Below, piece by piece: positions 50,359 through 58,750 of a stretch of DNA of 64,000 nt. The translations under genes and the position numbers were made by a program. Source of the DNA: an uncultured Ruminococcus sp. (GTDB lineage: Bacteria; Bacillota; Clostridia; Oscillospirales; Ruminococcaceae); NCBI GenBank assembly GCA_947627275.1, contig CANQVK010000006.1:1-64000 (forward strand), given 5' to 3'. The notes below the pieces were generated by a model. That model worked only from the letters and a program-made list of their open reading frames with translations, was not told the origin of the DNA and made no database searches. Positions within the stretch are counted from its first letter, which is position 1; each line of letters starts with the position of its first letter.

Positions 50359-52677
50359 TTATTCAATTTCGGGAAGCTTTGAAAGCAGTTTTGCATCTAC
50401 TTTCTGAATGGCAAGCGCATCAGAGGGAAGAATGCCGTCTCCGGGATTGCAGCAGTCGGCATTTTTTTCTCCGATTTCGGAAAGTCCGTATTTATCGGGA
50501 TTTCCGAGAGCCTGAAGTATTGCCGTGGAGTCAGCTATCGTGACCTTGCCGTCACAGTTTGCGTCGCCTATGAGATATTCCGAAGGAACATCGTCTGTTG
50601 TAACTTCGGGTTTTGTAGGCTCAGTGACAGGTTCTGTGGGAGTAGGCTTTACAGGATCGGTGGCAGGTTCGCTGTCTCCGTCAGCCGACGTTCCATCGGG
50701 TTCTTCGCCGTAGTAAAGCTTTCCATTGACGTATACGGGAATATATTTTGTAACTATTCCCTTGACAGTACCTTCCTCGTCGGTTGTACCTGTTTTGCCT
50801 ATAATTTCCTGATTGGAGAAGTCGTTTTCCGCATCCCAGCCGCTGCCATAGTCAGGGAAAACAAACGCGATGAGTATTTCACATTGCTGCATACCCTCTG
50901 AAACCGGCATTACCGCTCTGCCGTCGGGAAGATTGACTTCAACGTAGTAAATGTTATCCTTGTAGTGCTGGATCCCTGAAATTTCCGCAGGTTTAACGCC
51001 TTTTCCGGCATACATTGCGGACTGGTCTCTGTCGCAGCGGATCACGACGCTTTCGGGCGACTTGCCGGCGGCAATAATTTCGCTAAGATCCATATAATAG
51101 CGGAAGGAGATATTATCCTGAATTCTTGCGGGCCATGCGGAATGGTTGGTAACCTTAAAGCTTATGGTAGCACCCGAAGCGGTAGTTCCCTTGTCGAGGG
51201 CTTCCACAAAGAATTCGGGGCCGTCATGAGCCTCCTTGGGAGGGAAAGAAGGGTCTGTCTTTCCGCCGTATTTGTCGATCATTTTGCAGAGAATAGCGGT
51301 ATAACCTGCATTGTAGTCTGTAGCGACCTCGTTGTTGATGTAGTTGTTTCTGTCGTCCTCATACGAGCCGTCCTGATTAGGACCTCCGACCAAAGCTCCG
51401 TAGAGGGTATGTCTGTTCTGTACAGGCGTATAAATATCGTTTTTCCATGAAGCGTGAGCAGTTCTGTGATGAGCGTTATGGGCAGGCTTATCGCCGTAGC
51501 CTACAACATAGCTCTGACCGGAAGGATTATCGCCGAGGACGTAGTTTATCTGATCCTCATAGAACTGTTCGTATGCTTTTGTGTCTTTATCCTTAAGAAC
51601 CGTATCGCATGCAACTGCGGAGATGAATGCAGATGTCTGTGCATATCTTGCACAGCCCCAGCTGTCGATATAAACGAGTTTATCGTCAACTTTTTTGGCT
51701 TTCGTAAGATAATCCACATGCTTTTGAACTCGGGCGATGTAAGTGCTGTCCTGAGAATTTATGGCGTAGAGAAGCATAGCTCCCTGCATAACGTCGTCCC
51801 AGCAGTGCGCCCAGGAGTATTTCAGCTCGTCAGAACCAAGCTCTTTGTCCTGAAAAGGTATATAGCTTTCGGCCTTGTCGAGGTATTCCTTTTCGCCGGT
51901 GGCTATATACAGCCAGTTTGCGGCGTAGAAAAGCTCATCATAGAAGTGGCTTGAACGATAGAAGCCGGAGGCGTCGGAATCATTATAGGTAGCGTCGCTT
52001 TTTGAAGCGTCGGCAAGCTTGAATATATTTTCAGCGTGTTCGATATAGCTGTCGATCTTTGAATTATCAACGCGTCCTTTAAGAGCCGCACTGCCGGCAG
52101 CCAAAGCTGCCGCCATACCGCCGAAAACTGCCGAGCAGCCCTCGGAAGCCGAAAGAACTGCACGCGCTGATTCGTAAGACGTGCCATTGTCCTCCATACC
52201 GTACTGATAAAGCTCTACAGGTCCCCACCAAGTATGATCGATCTGTCCGTTGCCGACCTGATAAACGACTTCTGTTCCTTTGTCGCAGTCGGCGAGGTAA
52301 TCAAGTACAAATTCAAGGTTATTGACATAGTTCGTCATTTCGCCGCAGCTTTCAATTCCGTCGGGGTACTGATAAAGTCCCCAGGCAAGCATTGAAGCCG
52401 AATAAGCCATAGGCAGATTAAATTTTACGTGGTCGCCGGCATCGTACCAGCCGCCTTTAACTTCGTCTATCATGGTGGAATCGTCACGCCATTCGACCCT
52501 GTTCCAGTCGGGGAGCGGTCCTGCCTGTTGACATTCATAGAAATACAGCGATTTTTGCAGAGCTTCTGCGTAGTTTGGAGTATCAGCCGCATATACGGCA
52601 GACGGAATTGCTGCCGCGCCTGCATAAGCAGTCAGCATAACAGCCGATACAGCTCCCGAGATCAATTTTTTTATCAT
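50359..52677 (-). CDS. Cellulosomal GH9 endoglucanase with CBM3-like module and type I dockerin
   Basis: 772 residues, ATG 52677 after AGAGGAGC. A Sec signal peptide (1-31, ending PSAVYAAD) precedes the GH9 domain (about 33-470): base aspartates in GGWYDAGDHVKFNLP (Asp79, Asp82), HNAHHRTAHASW, and the acid Glu in NNEVATDYNAGYTA. A CBM3c-like module follows (about 485-650; FFVEALDKGTTASGATISFK, DISFRYYMDLSEI-type strand). After a Thr/Pro/Glu-rich linker comes a dockerin (702-772): first loop DANCDGKVTIAD is canonical; the second, DCCNPGDGILPSD, has one extra residue. Processive cellulose cleavage, docked on a cohesin scaffold, is expected. The promoter lies at 52732-52760. Confidence 0.95.
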   Translation of the reverse strand: MIKKLISGAVSAVMLTAYAGAAAIPSAVYAADTPNYAEALQKSLYFYECQQAGPLPDWNRVEWRDDSTMIDEVKGGWYDAGDHVKFNLPMAYSASMLAWGLYQYPDGIESCGEMTNYVNNLEFVLDYLADCDKGTEVVYQVGNGQIDHTWWGPVELYQYGMEDNGTSYESARAVLSASEGCSAVFGGMAAALAAGSAALKGRVDNSKIDSYIEHAENIFKLADASKSDATYNDSDASGFYRSSHFYDELFYAANWLYIATGEKEYLDKAESYIPFQDKELGSDELKYSWAHCWDDVMQGAMLLYAINSQDSTYIARVQKHVDYLTKAKKVDDKLVYIDSWGCARYAQTSAFISAVACDTVLKDKDTKAYEQFYEDQINYVLGDNPSGQSYVVGYGDKPAHNAHHRTAHASWKNDIYTPVQNRHTLYGALVGGPNQDGSYEDDRNNYINNEVATDYNAGYTAILCKMIDKYGGKTDPSFPPKEAHDGPEFFVEALDKGTTASGATISFKVTNHSAWPARIQDNISFRYYMDLSEIIAAGKSPESVVIRCDRDQSAMYAGKGVKPAEISGIQHYKDNIYYVEVNLPDGRAVMPVSEGMQQCEILIAFVFPDYGSGWDAENDFSNQEIIGKTGTTDEEGTVKGIVTKYIPVYVNGKLYYGEEPDGTSADGDSEPATDPVKPTPTEPVTEPTKPEVTTDDVPSEYLIGDANCDGKVTIADSTAILQALGNPDKYGLSEIGEKNADCCNPGDGILPSDALAIQKVDAKLLSKLPEIE

Positions 52678-52731
52678 AGTAAAGCTCCTCTCAATTTTTT
52701 TGGAAAAAATCCCTCACATTACTATAGATAT

Positions 52732-52760
52732 ATTTTAACATATTATTCATAAAAGGTCAA
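52732..52760 (-). promoter_or_regulatory. Promoter of the GH9 gene
   Basis: Minus strand TTGACC, 17-bp spacer, TAAAAT, about 55 bp before the start codon. No catabolite-control (cre) palindrome is obvious beside it. Confidence 0.7.
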
Positions 52761-52841
52761 GAGAATATGTAAGATTTTATGAGATTATTTTTGAAAAAAC
52801 AAATTAAAAAATCACATAAAAAAGTGATCGTGTAAACTTGT

Positions 52842-52886
52842 AAAATCCCGTCAAAGCTGCGAATTACCGCAGTTTTGACGGGAAAA
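52842..52886 (-). terminator. Terminator after the Cys/Met PLP gene
   Basis: CCCGTCAAAGCTGCG and CGCAGTTTTGACGGG pair over 15 positions with one mismatch; the minus-strand tail is GGGATTTTA. Confidence 0.85.
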
Positions 52887-52907
52887 TCCAATTCTTATCA
52901 GCATAGT

Positions 52908-54173
52908 TTATACAGCTGCAAACGCATTTTTCAGATCGTCTAAAATATCATCTATATTCTCAAGACCTACAGAGAGACGAATCATTCCGCCGTTTATGCC
53001 TGCTGCGACAAGCTGTTCGTCCGTGAGCTGACGATGTGTCGCGCTTGCAGGGTGAAGCACGCAGGTGCGAATGTCGGCAACATGTACTTCGTTTGAAGCA
53101 AGACTAAGGGAGTCCATGAACTTCACAGCCGCAGTGCGTCCGCCCTTTATTACAAAGGAGATTACGCCGCTTGTACCCATAGGCAGATATTTTTTGGCAA
53201 GCTCATGATAGGGGCTGCTTGAAAGATTCGGATAATTTACCGACTCGACTTTATCGTTGGCTTCAAGAAATTCTGCGACTGTCTGAGCGTTTTGGCAGTA
53301 TTGCTTCATTCTGACAGCGAGGGTTTCAAGTCCCAGATTGAGATAAAATGCCGACTGTGCGGATGGATAGCAGCCGAAGTCTCTCATGAGCTGCATTCTT
53401 GCTTTTACAATGTATGCCGCCTTGCCGTATGATTTTGTATAGATAATTCCGTGATAGCTTTCGTCAGGTTCGGTAAATTCCGGGAATTTTCCGCACGTCC
53501 AGTCAAAGTTGCCCGAATCTACGATAACTCCGCCTACCTGAACAGCGTGACCGTCCATATATTTTGAAGTGGAGTGGATAACAATGTCTGCGCCGTATTC
53601 AATGGGTCGGCAGAGTATGGGCGTGGGGAAAGTGTTGTCAACGATAAGGGGAACGTTGTTCTCATGAGCGATTTTTGCGAATTTTTCAATATCGAAAACC
53701 GTAAGAGCCGGATTGGCGATGGTTTCGCCGAAAACAGCCTTGGTATTTGGTTTGAACGCAGCCTTTATCTCGTCCTCGGAAGCGTCGGGGCTTACAAAAA
53801 TGCACTCTATGCCCATTTTTTTGAATGTTACGGCAAAAAGGTTGATAGTACCTCCGTACACGGTAGCGGTTGAGATAAAGCTGTCTCCCGACTGTAAAAT
53901 ATTCAGGAGCGAACACATTGTAGCCGCCTGTCCGCTGGAGGTACACATTGCGCCGATGCCTCCCTCTAAAGCCGCTATTTTATCCTCGACAGCCATTACC
54001 GTCGGATTTTCAAATCGTGAGTAGATAAGGCTTTTTGTGGGGTCGTCGAATACGGCTGCCACATCGTCGGTGGAATCGTAGACATATGTTGTGCTCTGAA
54101 CGATCGGTACGACTCTCGGTTCGGTATTTTTCGGCGTATAGCCTGCATGCAGGCATTTTGTTTCGATATTCAT
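52908..54173 (-). CDS. O-acetylhomoserine sulfhydrylase / Cys-Met PLP enzyme
   Basis: 421 residues, ATG 54173; AGGAGG overlaps the end of the HD gene. PLP enzymes of this length with TKCLHAGYTPKNTEPRVVPI make homocysteine or methionine from O-acetylhomoserine and sulfide, or act as methionine gamma-lyase. Visible: STTYVYDS, YSRFENPTVMAVEDKIAALE, SSGQAATMCSLLNIL, VDNTFPTPILCRPIEYGADI and the PLP lysine in HSTSKYMDGHAVQVGG. The C-terminal half shows LHPASATHRQL and GMIRLSVGLE. Lys-containing STSKY with the long insertion of about 30 residues favours OAH sulfhydrylase. No SAM-box or T-box leader is seen. Confidence 0.9.
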   Translation of the reverse strand: MNIETKCLHAGYTPKNTEPRVVPIVQSTTYVYDSTDDVAAVFDDPTKSLIYSRFENPTVMAVEDKIAALEGGIGAMCTSSGQAATMCSLLNILQSGDSFISTATVYGGTINLFAVTFKKMGIECIFVSPDASEDEIKAAFKPNTKAVFGETIANPALTVFDIEKFAKIAHENNVPLIVDNTFPTPILCRPIEYGADIVIHSTSKYMDGHAVQVGGVIVDSGNFDWTCGKFPEFTEPDESYHGIIYTKSYGKAAYIVKARMQLMRDFGCYPSAQSAFYLNLGLETLAVRMKQYCQNAQTVAEFLEANDKVESVNYPNLSSSPYHELAKKYLPMGTSGVISFVIKGGRTAAVKFMDSLSLASNEVHVADIRTCVLHPASATHRQLTDEQLVAAGINGGMIRLSVGLENIDDILDDLKNAFAAV

Positions 54174-54180
54174 CGGATAA

Positions 54181-54678
54181 TTACCTCCTGATTATTTTTT
54201 TGAATTTTGGTATGCAGAATTCCAGTACAGCGCAGTATTTGTCAACAAATGTAATGATATAAGTTTCTCTGTATTTGGGGAAAGGGAGAGTTACAGGCCA
54301 CATATGCTTGACTATCATATCCCGTTCCTTGGGACTTATTTCCGTTAGTTTGCAGGCATTTTTCAGAGCTATATCGGAATGACAGCGGCTATGGTGCGGC
54401 TGACCTTTTTCACGGCTTCCGTTATATTCACGGCGGTCATAGTAGAAAAGATCGTGAAGCAGACCTGCGCGTGCTGCGGAGCGCGCGTCAAGGTTAAGAC
54501 GCCGGCATATAATGTAGCCGTAATACGACACATTCAGGCAATGCTGAAAGCGCGTAGTTGAAATATGATGGGTTATTTCCTTAAGGCGGACAAGCTCGGG
54601 CGCATTGATTATATCGCTGATACATCTATAATAACCGCTGAGCGTAAGTTCCTTTTTCGAGCAGATAGCGTTTAGCAT
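54181..54678 (-). CDS. HD-domain phosphohydrolase
   Basis: 165 residues from ATG 54678 after GAGAGGG. HD motifs in order: TTRFQHCLNVSYYGYIICRR (first His), AGLLHDLFYYDRRE (the HD pair), PHHSRCHSDIALKNA and FVDKYCAVLEF (last Asp). Such metal phosphohydrolases act on nucleotides or related phosphates. It is followed closely by the Cys/Met gene on the same strand. The substrate is unknown. Near-consensus promoter at 54738. Confidence 0.85.
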   Translation of the reverse strand: MLNAICSKKELTLSGYYRCISDIINAPELVRLKEITHHISTTRFQHCLNVSYYGYIICRRLNLDARSAARAGLLHDLFYYDRREYNGSREKGQPHHSRCHSDIALKNACKLTEISPKERDMIVKHMWPVTLPFPKYRETYIITFVDKYCAVLEFCIPKFKKIIRR

Positions 54679-54737
54679 AATGACCCTCTCAATATTTTAA
54701 ATATTTTATTTAAAAACAGTGTATTGCTCCAAAGTAT

Positions 54738-54766
54738 ATTATACAATACTTAAAGAAAAAAATCAA
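54738..54766 (-). promoter_or_regulatory. Promoter of the HD-Cys/Met gene pair
   Basis: Minus strand TTGATT, 17-bp spacer, TATAAT, about 60 bp before the HD start codon. Confidence 0.7.
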
Positions 54767-54858
54767 TAGGAATTTATTTATTTTTGTGAAAATTTAAAGA
54801 ACAATGTGACAGAATGATGATTCTTTTGCAAATCTTTTATTACAATTCAGTATGCCGC

Positions 54859-54887
54859 TTGACAAATCCATTTCGGTTGTGTATAAT
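54859..54887 (+). promoter_or_regulatory. Promoter of the cohesin-like lipoprotein gene
   Basis: TTGACA (54859-54864), 17-bp spacer and TATAAT (54882-54887), a perfect consensus. A small inverted stretch (GGCAGACAATAAAAAG, TTGTCTATTGCC) follows at 54899-54927 in the leader. Confidence 0.85.
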
Positions 54888-54964
54888 AGAAGTGAAAAGG
54901 CAGACAATAAAAAGTTGTCTATTGCCTGAAAACTTGTTCCATTTTAGAGAAAGGACATGAAAAC

Positions 54965-55900
54965 ATGAAAAATATCACGAAAAAGATCATAGCTGTATTT
55001 GCAGTTCTTGCTGTTGCTGCAATGGGGCTTACGGGCTGCGGAGATAAACAAGGAAAAGAAGAAAGTTCGGTTTCCGCGCCGAAACGTTATCCGTTTGAAG
55101 TGGGTTCTGCTGCCGAGGGCAATGACCTTACTATCAGCGACCCTAACAATGATCTTAATGCAGCGGATCCTGTAGCTTCTACAGGCGATGATGCGCAGGC
55201 AGCAACAAACTCCGATGACGAAAATACAGAGCCTGCTACCGAGATCGAAGAAGTGACAGAGGCTGACGGTCAGCCCGCTACACAGTACGTTCCCGTTACA
55301 GAGGCAAACGGCGAAGCCGCTACTGATGCTAACGGCGCTGAGGTTACGGAAGCTGTTGTCGTTACTAAGATAGCGGCAAATCCTTCACAGAGCGGAAACG
55401 GCAATTCTCAGACAGTAACTCAGGCTGTAAACGATTATACTCCCAAGGACGACGGAAGATACGCTATGTGGCTCGACATCTCCAAGGATAAGAACTTCTT
55501 CTTTGAGAACGAAATGATAACGGCAACGTTTAAAGTCAAGGAGGATATTCCCGACGGCGACTACAAGATAAAGATCTCTCCCGATCTTTCCGATATTGCA
55601 GGCGTAGCTGTTTACCCTGAGAAGGTGATCGACGGCGTTATCAGAGTAAATAACGGTGAAATAGATGCCGTTGACGTTTCCGGCGAAACGGGACTGGTAT
55701 TCTACGGAGACAGCATTGCATGCAAACAGGGCGATACTATTGATTTCAATATCAACATCAAGAACAATTCGGGACTTGCTGCATTCTGTATCTGGTTCTA
55801 TTTCGACAGCAACGCTCTTGAATTTGTAGAGGCTTATCCTACCGGAGAATTTGATGAAATTGCCCGCAGCACTGAGATCGGCGGCGAAAAAGAAGAATAA
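54965..55900 (+). CDS. Lipoprotein with cohesin-like segments in swapped order
   Basis: 311 residues. Lipobox LTGC (22-25) fixes a lipid anchor at Cys25. Residues 30-160 are a low-complexity Ala/Thr/Glu/Asn linker with repeated TEA-D/N-G units. Residues 165-230 (NEMITATFKVKEDIPDGDYK, SDLSDIAG-like PDLSDIAGVAVYPEKVIDGV) resemble the second half of a cohesin: the strand before the end, the D-G-x-Y-x-I turn and the closing strand. Residues 250-292 (KQGDTIDFNINIKNNSGLAA, FCIWFYFDSNALEFVEAYP) resemble the first half, with the G-D-T start, and the F-x-F-x-Y-D-S-x-x-L-E-F-V stretch. The order is therefore reversed. It may be a permuted cohesin-like surface protein that binds a dockerin, or two decayed repeats. 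This is inference; the lipoprotein call is firm. Confidence 0.7.
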   Translation: MKNITKKIIAVFAVLAVAAMGLTGCGDKQGKEESSVSAPKRYPFEVGSAAEGNDLTISDPNNDLNAADPVASTGDDAQAATNSDDENTEPATEIEEVTEADGQPATQYVPVTEANGEAATDANGAEVTEAVVVTKIAANPSQSGNGNSQTVTQAVNDYTPKDDGRYAMWLDISKDKNFFFENEMITATFKVKEDIPDGDYKIKISPDLSDIAGVAVYPEKVIDGVIRVNNGEIDAVDVSGETGLVFYGDSIACKQGDTIDFNINIKNNSGLAAFCIWFYFDSNALEFVEAYPTGEFDEIARSTEIGGEKEE

Positions 55901-55903
55901 TTT

Positions 55904-56063
55904 TATACTCGCCGCTATTGCAAAATATCCAGTAATGCAGACATAAGATCAGTCTGTCTGCGTCATCCTCCTCGACATACGACAGTATGCCTTCGTCGAT
56001 TCCCTTGACATACAAATTTTCTGTTCAGCATTCTTTGGACATTTTGCAATAGCGGCGAGTATA
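55904..56063 (+). mobile_element. Element B3, 160-bp palindromic repeat
   Basis: Starts TATACTCGCCGCTATTGCAA three bases after the lipoprotein stop and ends TTTTGCAATAGCGGCGAGTA then TA. It contains GACATACGACAGTATGCC and CTTCGTC, closer here to family A's core than B1 or B2 are. Confidence 0.9.
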
Positions 56064-56116
56064 ACGCGAATATCTGGATTACAAAAAGTCTTTGAAATAG
56101 TGATTTTTGTTGTAAT

Positions 56117-56160
56117 TTCCGCTCAAACTGCGATTTATCGTAGTCTGAGCGGAAGTTTTT
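56117..56160 (+). terminator. Terminator after the lipoprotein gene
   Basis: TTCCGCTCAAACTGCGAT and ATCGTAGTCTGAGCGGAA pair over 18 positions with two mismatches, followed by GTTTTT. It lies beyond B3, which suggests B3 was inserted between gene and terminator. Confidence 0.88.
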
Positions 56161-56277
56161 GTTTGTTTTAGATATTTCGTTATTTTAAGAGATTTTTTCC
56201 ACGATAATACGTCTAATTTAAAGAAGATTTTATAATATCCGATTACTTAAAAAATGTGGATTTTTTTCGTTATTTCA

Positions 56278-56306
56278 TTGACATCGGCTTGATTTTCTGA
56301 TATACT
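56278..56306 (+). promoter_or_regulatory. Promoter of the DUF2079 gene
   Basis: TTGACA, 17-bp spacer and TATACT, 40 bp before the start codon. Confidence 0.8.
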
Positions 56307-56345
56307 ATAATGTGTCGTTTAATTAAAAATAAGGAGGATATTTAA

Positions 56346-58445
56346 ATGTCCAAAAACAATAAGGAATCTGTGGACAAGCTTGAAAAGGCTGAAATTACAG
56401 AAACCGAAATTTCTGCGGAGGAAATGTCCGAGGAAGCTGTTGAAGAAATGGATATTTCCGAGAATACATCAGAGCCGTCTGATGAAGAGTCCTCTGCAAG
56501 CGAAGCGGCTTCAAGTTCCAAAGAGTCTGATTCTTTCAAGGAAGTGCTGGCTGAGGGCGTGCAGGGGATCAAGAGCTTTAAAAGCAGCGCCGGGGCTTTC
56601 CTTAACAGACTGGGTATTCCCGATATGGCGCTTGTCAGACTTATTACGGCGTTCTTCACGATCTCCGCTGTGAATATCAGTTCTATCAAGGAAAAAACAA
56701 GCGGCGGCGTTGAAGTCAACCCCGTTGCCATGTGGAAGGATTTTGTACCGTTGGTCAACGGCGTTTTTACGGTGCTTATGATGCTTTCGGTTTTTATTGT
56801 TCTTTCTCTGATACATTATGCGCTGCCGAAAAAATTTCGTATCGTTGACCAGTGTTCCACCATTGCCGCTGTTCTTTGTTTTGATATTGTGCTTCTTTGG
56901 CGAAATGCCGACTTCAATCTCAGTTTCGGCGTTATGATGGTATCGACCGTTTTGGTTTATTATTCTTACGGGAAAATAAAATCCAAAAAGCTTCTGAACA
57001 AAATACCGTGGTGGATCATCGGAATAATTATTCTTGCAATGGCTGTGGCTGTTGGAGTTTTTATCAGCATTACGACAATATGCGGTCACAGGTGCTACGG
57101 TACTAACTGTTACGATTTAGGAATTTTCGTACAGATGTTTCATTCTCTCGCCGATAACGGTACGGCGGTAACTACATGTGAGCGCGATGAATTTATGTCG
57201 CATTTCAGAATACACGCTTCTTACATTTTCTATGTTCTTGCGCCGATATATAAGATGTTCCCCAAGGCTGAAACGCTGCTTATTGCTCAGGCAGCATTGG
57301 CGATGGGCGGAGTTATCCCGATGTTCCTTATTGCAAAAAGACGCAATTTCAAGGGAATTACGCTTTTGTTCATGGGAATGGCATATGTATTTTGCGTAGG
57401 CATTGTTTCTCCTTGCTATTATGAGTTCCATGAAAATGCGTTTCTGCCAACGATACTGATGTGGCTGCTGTGGGCAGTTGACAGGAAAAATTACATTATG
57501 TTCTATGTAATGTCCGTCCTGACGTGCATTGTAAAGGAGGACGCGCCGCTTTATGTTGTATGTATAGGACTTTACCTTTTCTTTGAGGATAAGGGCAGGC
57601 TGCGCCGAATGAACGGTCTTATTATGGCTCTTTTTGCCGGAGCATATATGATGTTTATCACAAATTGGCTCACCAAGAACGGTGACGGACAGATGATGAT
57701 GAACAGCCGATTCAGCATTCTTATGATAGATTCGACAGCCGGACTTAAAGAGGTCATTAAGAACTCCCTTGCCGACCCGGCTTACCTTTTCAGTCTGCTG
57801 GTAAGAGATGACACTATACGATTCTTCCTTCAGATTATGATACCGTTCCTGTTTATTCCGTTCTTTACAAAGAAGATACGCCGTTTTCTGCTCATGCTGC
57901 CTTTCGTGGTAATGAATCTCGTTATCGGAGCCGGCTACGGTTATGCGGCTAATGTCGGATTCCAGTACATCTTCGGACCTGTATGTCTGCTGCTTTATAT
58001 GTGTATTATAAATCTTGACGATATGGGTCAGAACGGCAAGCAGAATATTCCAATAGCTTTGGGTACGGCGGCTATTATTATGACAATGAGCAACTGTTCT
58101 CATAAGTGGGGAAATTACAATGGTTACCTCAGCGATAAGGAATATTACGACAACTTAGAGGAAATGCTTTGCAGTATTCCCGAGGACGCTTCGGTAGGTA
58201 CTGATTCTTTCCTTGTTCCTCATGCGGCTAATCGTGACGAGGTATATATCTTTGATACTAACGATTATTATGATGACAATACACTCCTTACTCCCGAGCG
58301 GTTCGACTTTGTTGCGCTCCCTGTACGTAATGATTCCTTTGAGCGTTCAGCGGAGGTTCTAACAATTAACGGCTATACTTTGTGGGCTGAGATTCCCGGC
58401 AAGGCTCAGGTATTCAAGAGTCCCGGCTATGTTCCCGAGGAATAA
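56346..58445 (+). CDS. DUF2079 polytopic membrane protein (GT-C-like)
   Basis: 699 residues, ATG 56346 after AAGGAGG. An acidic, Ser/Glu-rich N terminus of about 75 residues (SAEEMSEEAVEEMDI, SSASEAASSSKESD) is unusual for the family. About 12-13 membrane helices follow. DUF2079 marks: NCYDLGIFVQMFHSLADNGT, FMSHFRIHASYIFYVLAPIY, SPCYYEFHENAFLPTILMW and VKEDAPLYVVCIGLYLFFED with the conserved H-x-x-x-I and E-D. The short outer C terminus has ASVGTDSFLVPHAANRDEVY. The fold is that of GT-C glycosyltransferases using polyprenyl-linked sugars. Acceptor and sugar are unknown. Terminator at 58463. Confidence 0.88.
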   Translation: MSKNNKESVDKLEKAEITETEISAEEMSEEAVEEMDISENTSEPSDEESSASEAASSSKESDSFKEVLAEGVQGIKSFKSSAGAFLNRLGIPDMALVRLITAFFTISAVNISSIKEKTSGGVEVNPVAMWKDFVPLVNGVFTVLMMLSVFIVLSLIHYALPKKFRIVDQCSTIAAVLCFDIVLLWRNADFNLSFGVMMVSTVLVYYSYGKIKSKKLLNKIPWWIIGIIILAMAVAVGVFISITTICGHRCYGTNCYDLGIFVQMFHSLADNGTAVTTCERDEFMSHFRIHASYIFYVLAPIYKMFPKAETLLIAQAALAMGGVIPMFLIAKRRNFKGITLLFMGMAYVFCVGIVSPCYYEFHENAFLPTILMWLLWAVDRKNYIMFYVMSVLTCIVKEDAPLYVVCIGLYLFFEDKGRLRRMNGLIMALFAGAYMMFITNWLTKNGDGQMMMNSRFSILMIDSTAGLKEVIKNSLADPAYLFSLLVRDDTIRFFLQIMIPFLFIPFFTKKIRRFLLMLPFVVMNLVIGAGYGYAANVGFQYIFGPVCLLLYMCIINLDDMGQNGKQNIPIALGTAAIIMTMSNCSHKWGNYNGYLSDKEYYDNLEEMLCSIPEDASVGTDSFLVPHAANRDEVYIFDTNDYYDDNTLLTPERFDFVALPVRNDSFERSAEVLTINGYTLWAEIPGKAQVFKSPGYVPEE

Positions 58446-58462
58446 GCGAATAATGTTTCCTT

Positions 58463-58508
58463 ATAGGCGGATACGTTGCAAGATGCGATGTATCCGCCTT
58501 GTTTTTTG
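58463..58508 (+). terminator. Terminator of the DUF2079 gene
   Basis: AGGCGGATAC (58465-58474) and GTATCCGCCT (58490-58499) form a 10-bp perfect stem, followed by TGTTTTTTG. Confidence 0.9.
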
Positions 58509-58604
58509 ATCTGAGGATAAGAACTTCTTAAATGCAGGTATATAATTTTTATATATAATCAAATAAAAAAATTCTTAAAAAGACTGGAAATTTTTTTGGA
58601 TATA

Positions 58605-58613
58605 TGCTATAAT
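58605..58613 (+). promoter_or_regulatory. Extended -10 promoter candidate of the oxaloacetate decarboxylase operon
   Basis: TGCTATAAT is an extended -10; no good -35 lies at the right distance. A remnant of element A (58676-58707) lies between this and oadA, so the leader is about 130 nt. Confidence 0.55.
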
Positions 58614-58675
58614 AATTTTGATTGGGTTTTATTTGCTTTTTCAGCAATCACCCTAATGAAATCAAATTCAGTCAA

Positions 58676-58707
58676 GATATGCGTGATTTGCTATAGCGTT
58701 TAGTATA
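58676..58707 (+). repeat. Family-A remnant (right end), followed by a B-like start
   Basis: AGATATGCGTGATTTGCTAT then AGCGTTTAGTATA equals the last 32 bp of A1. It is followed directly by TACTCGCTGCTGAATATC, which resembles the left end of B. Two repeat families again abut at a TA. Confidence 0.75.
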
Positions 58708-58750
58708 TACTCGCTGCTGAATATCTTGCTTCTGATAAGGAGGATGTCAC

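Noticed and set aside
54181..55900. A defence island built on the HD protein, RtcB or the helicase
   Set aside because: These genes are far apart, have housekeeping neighbours, and no nuclease, cyclase, toxin or restriction genes accompany them.
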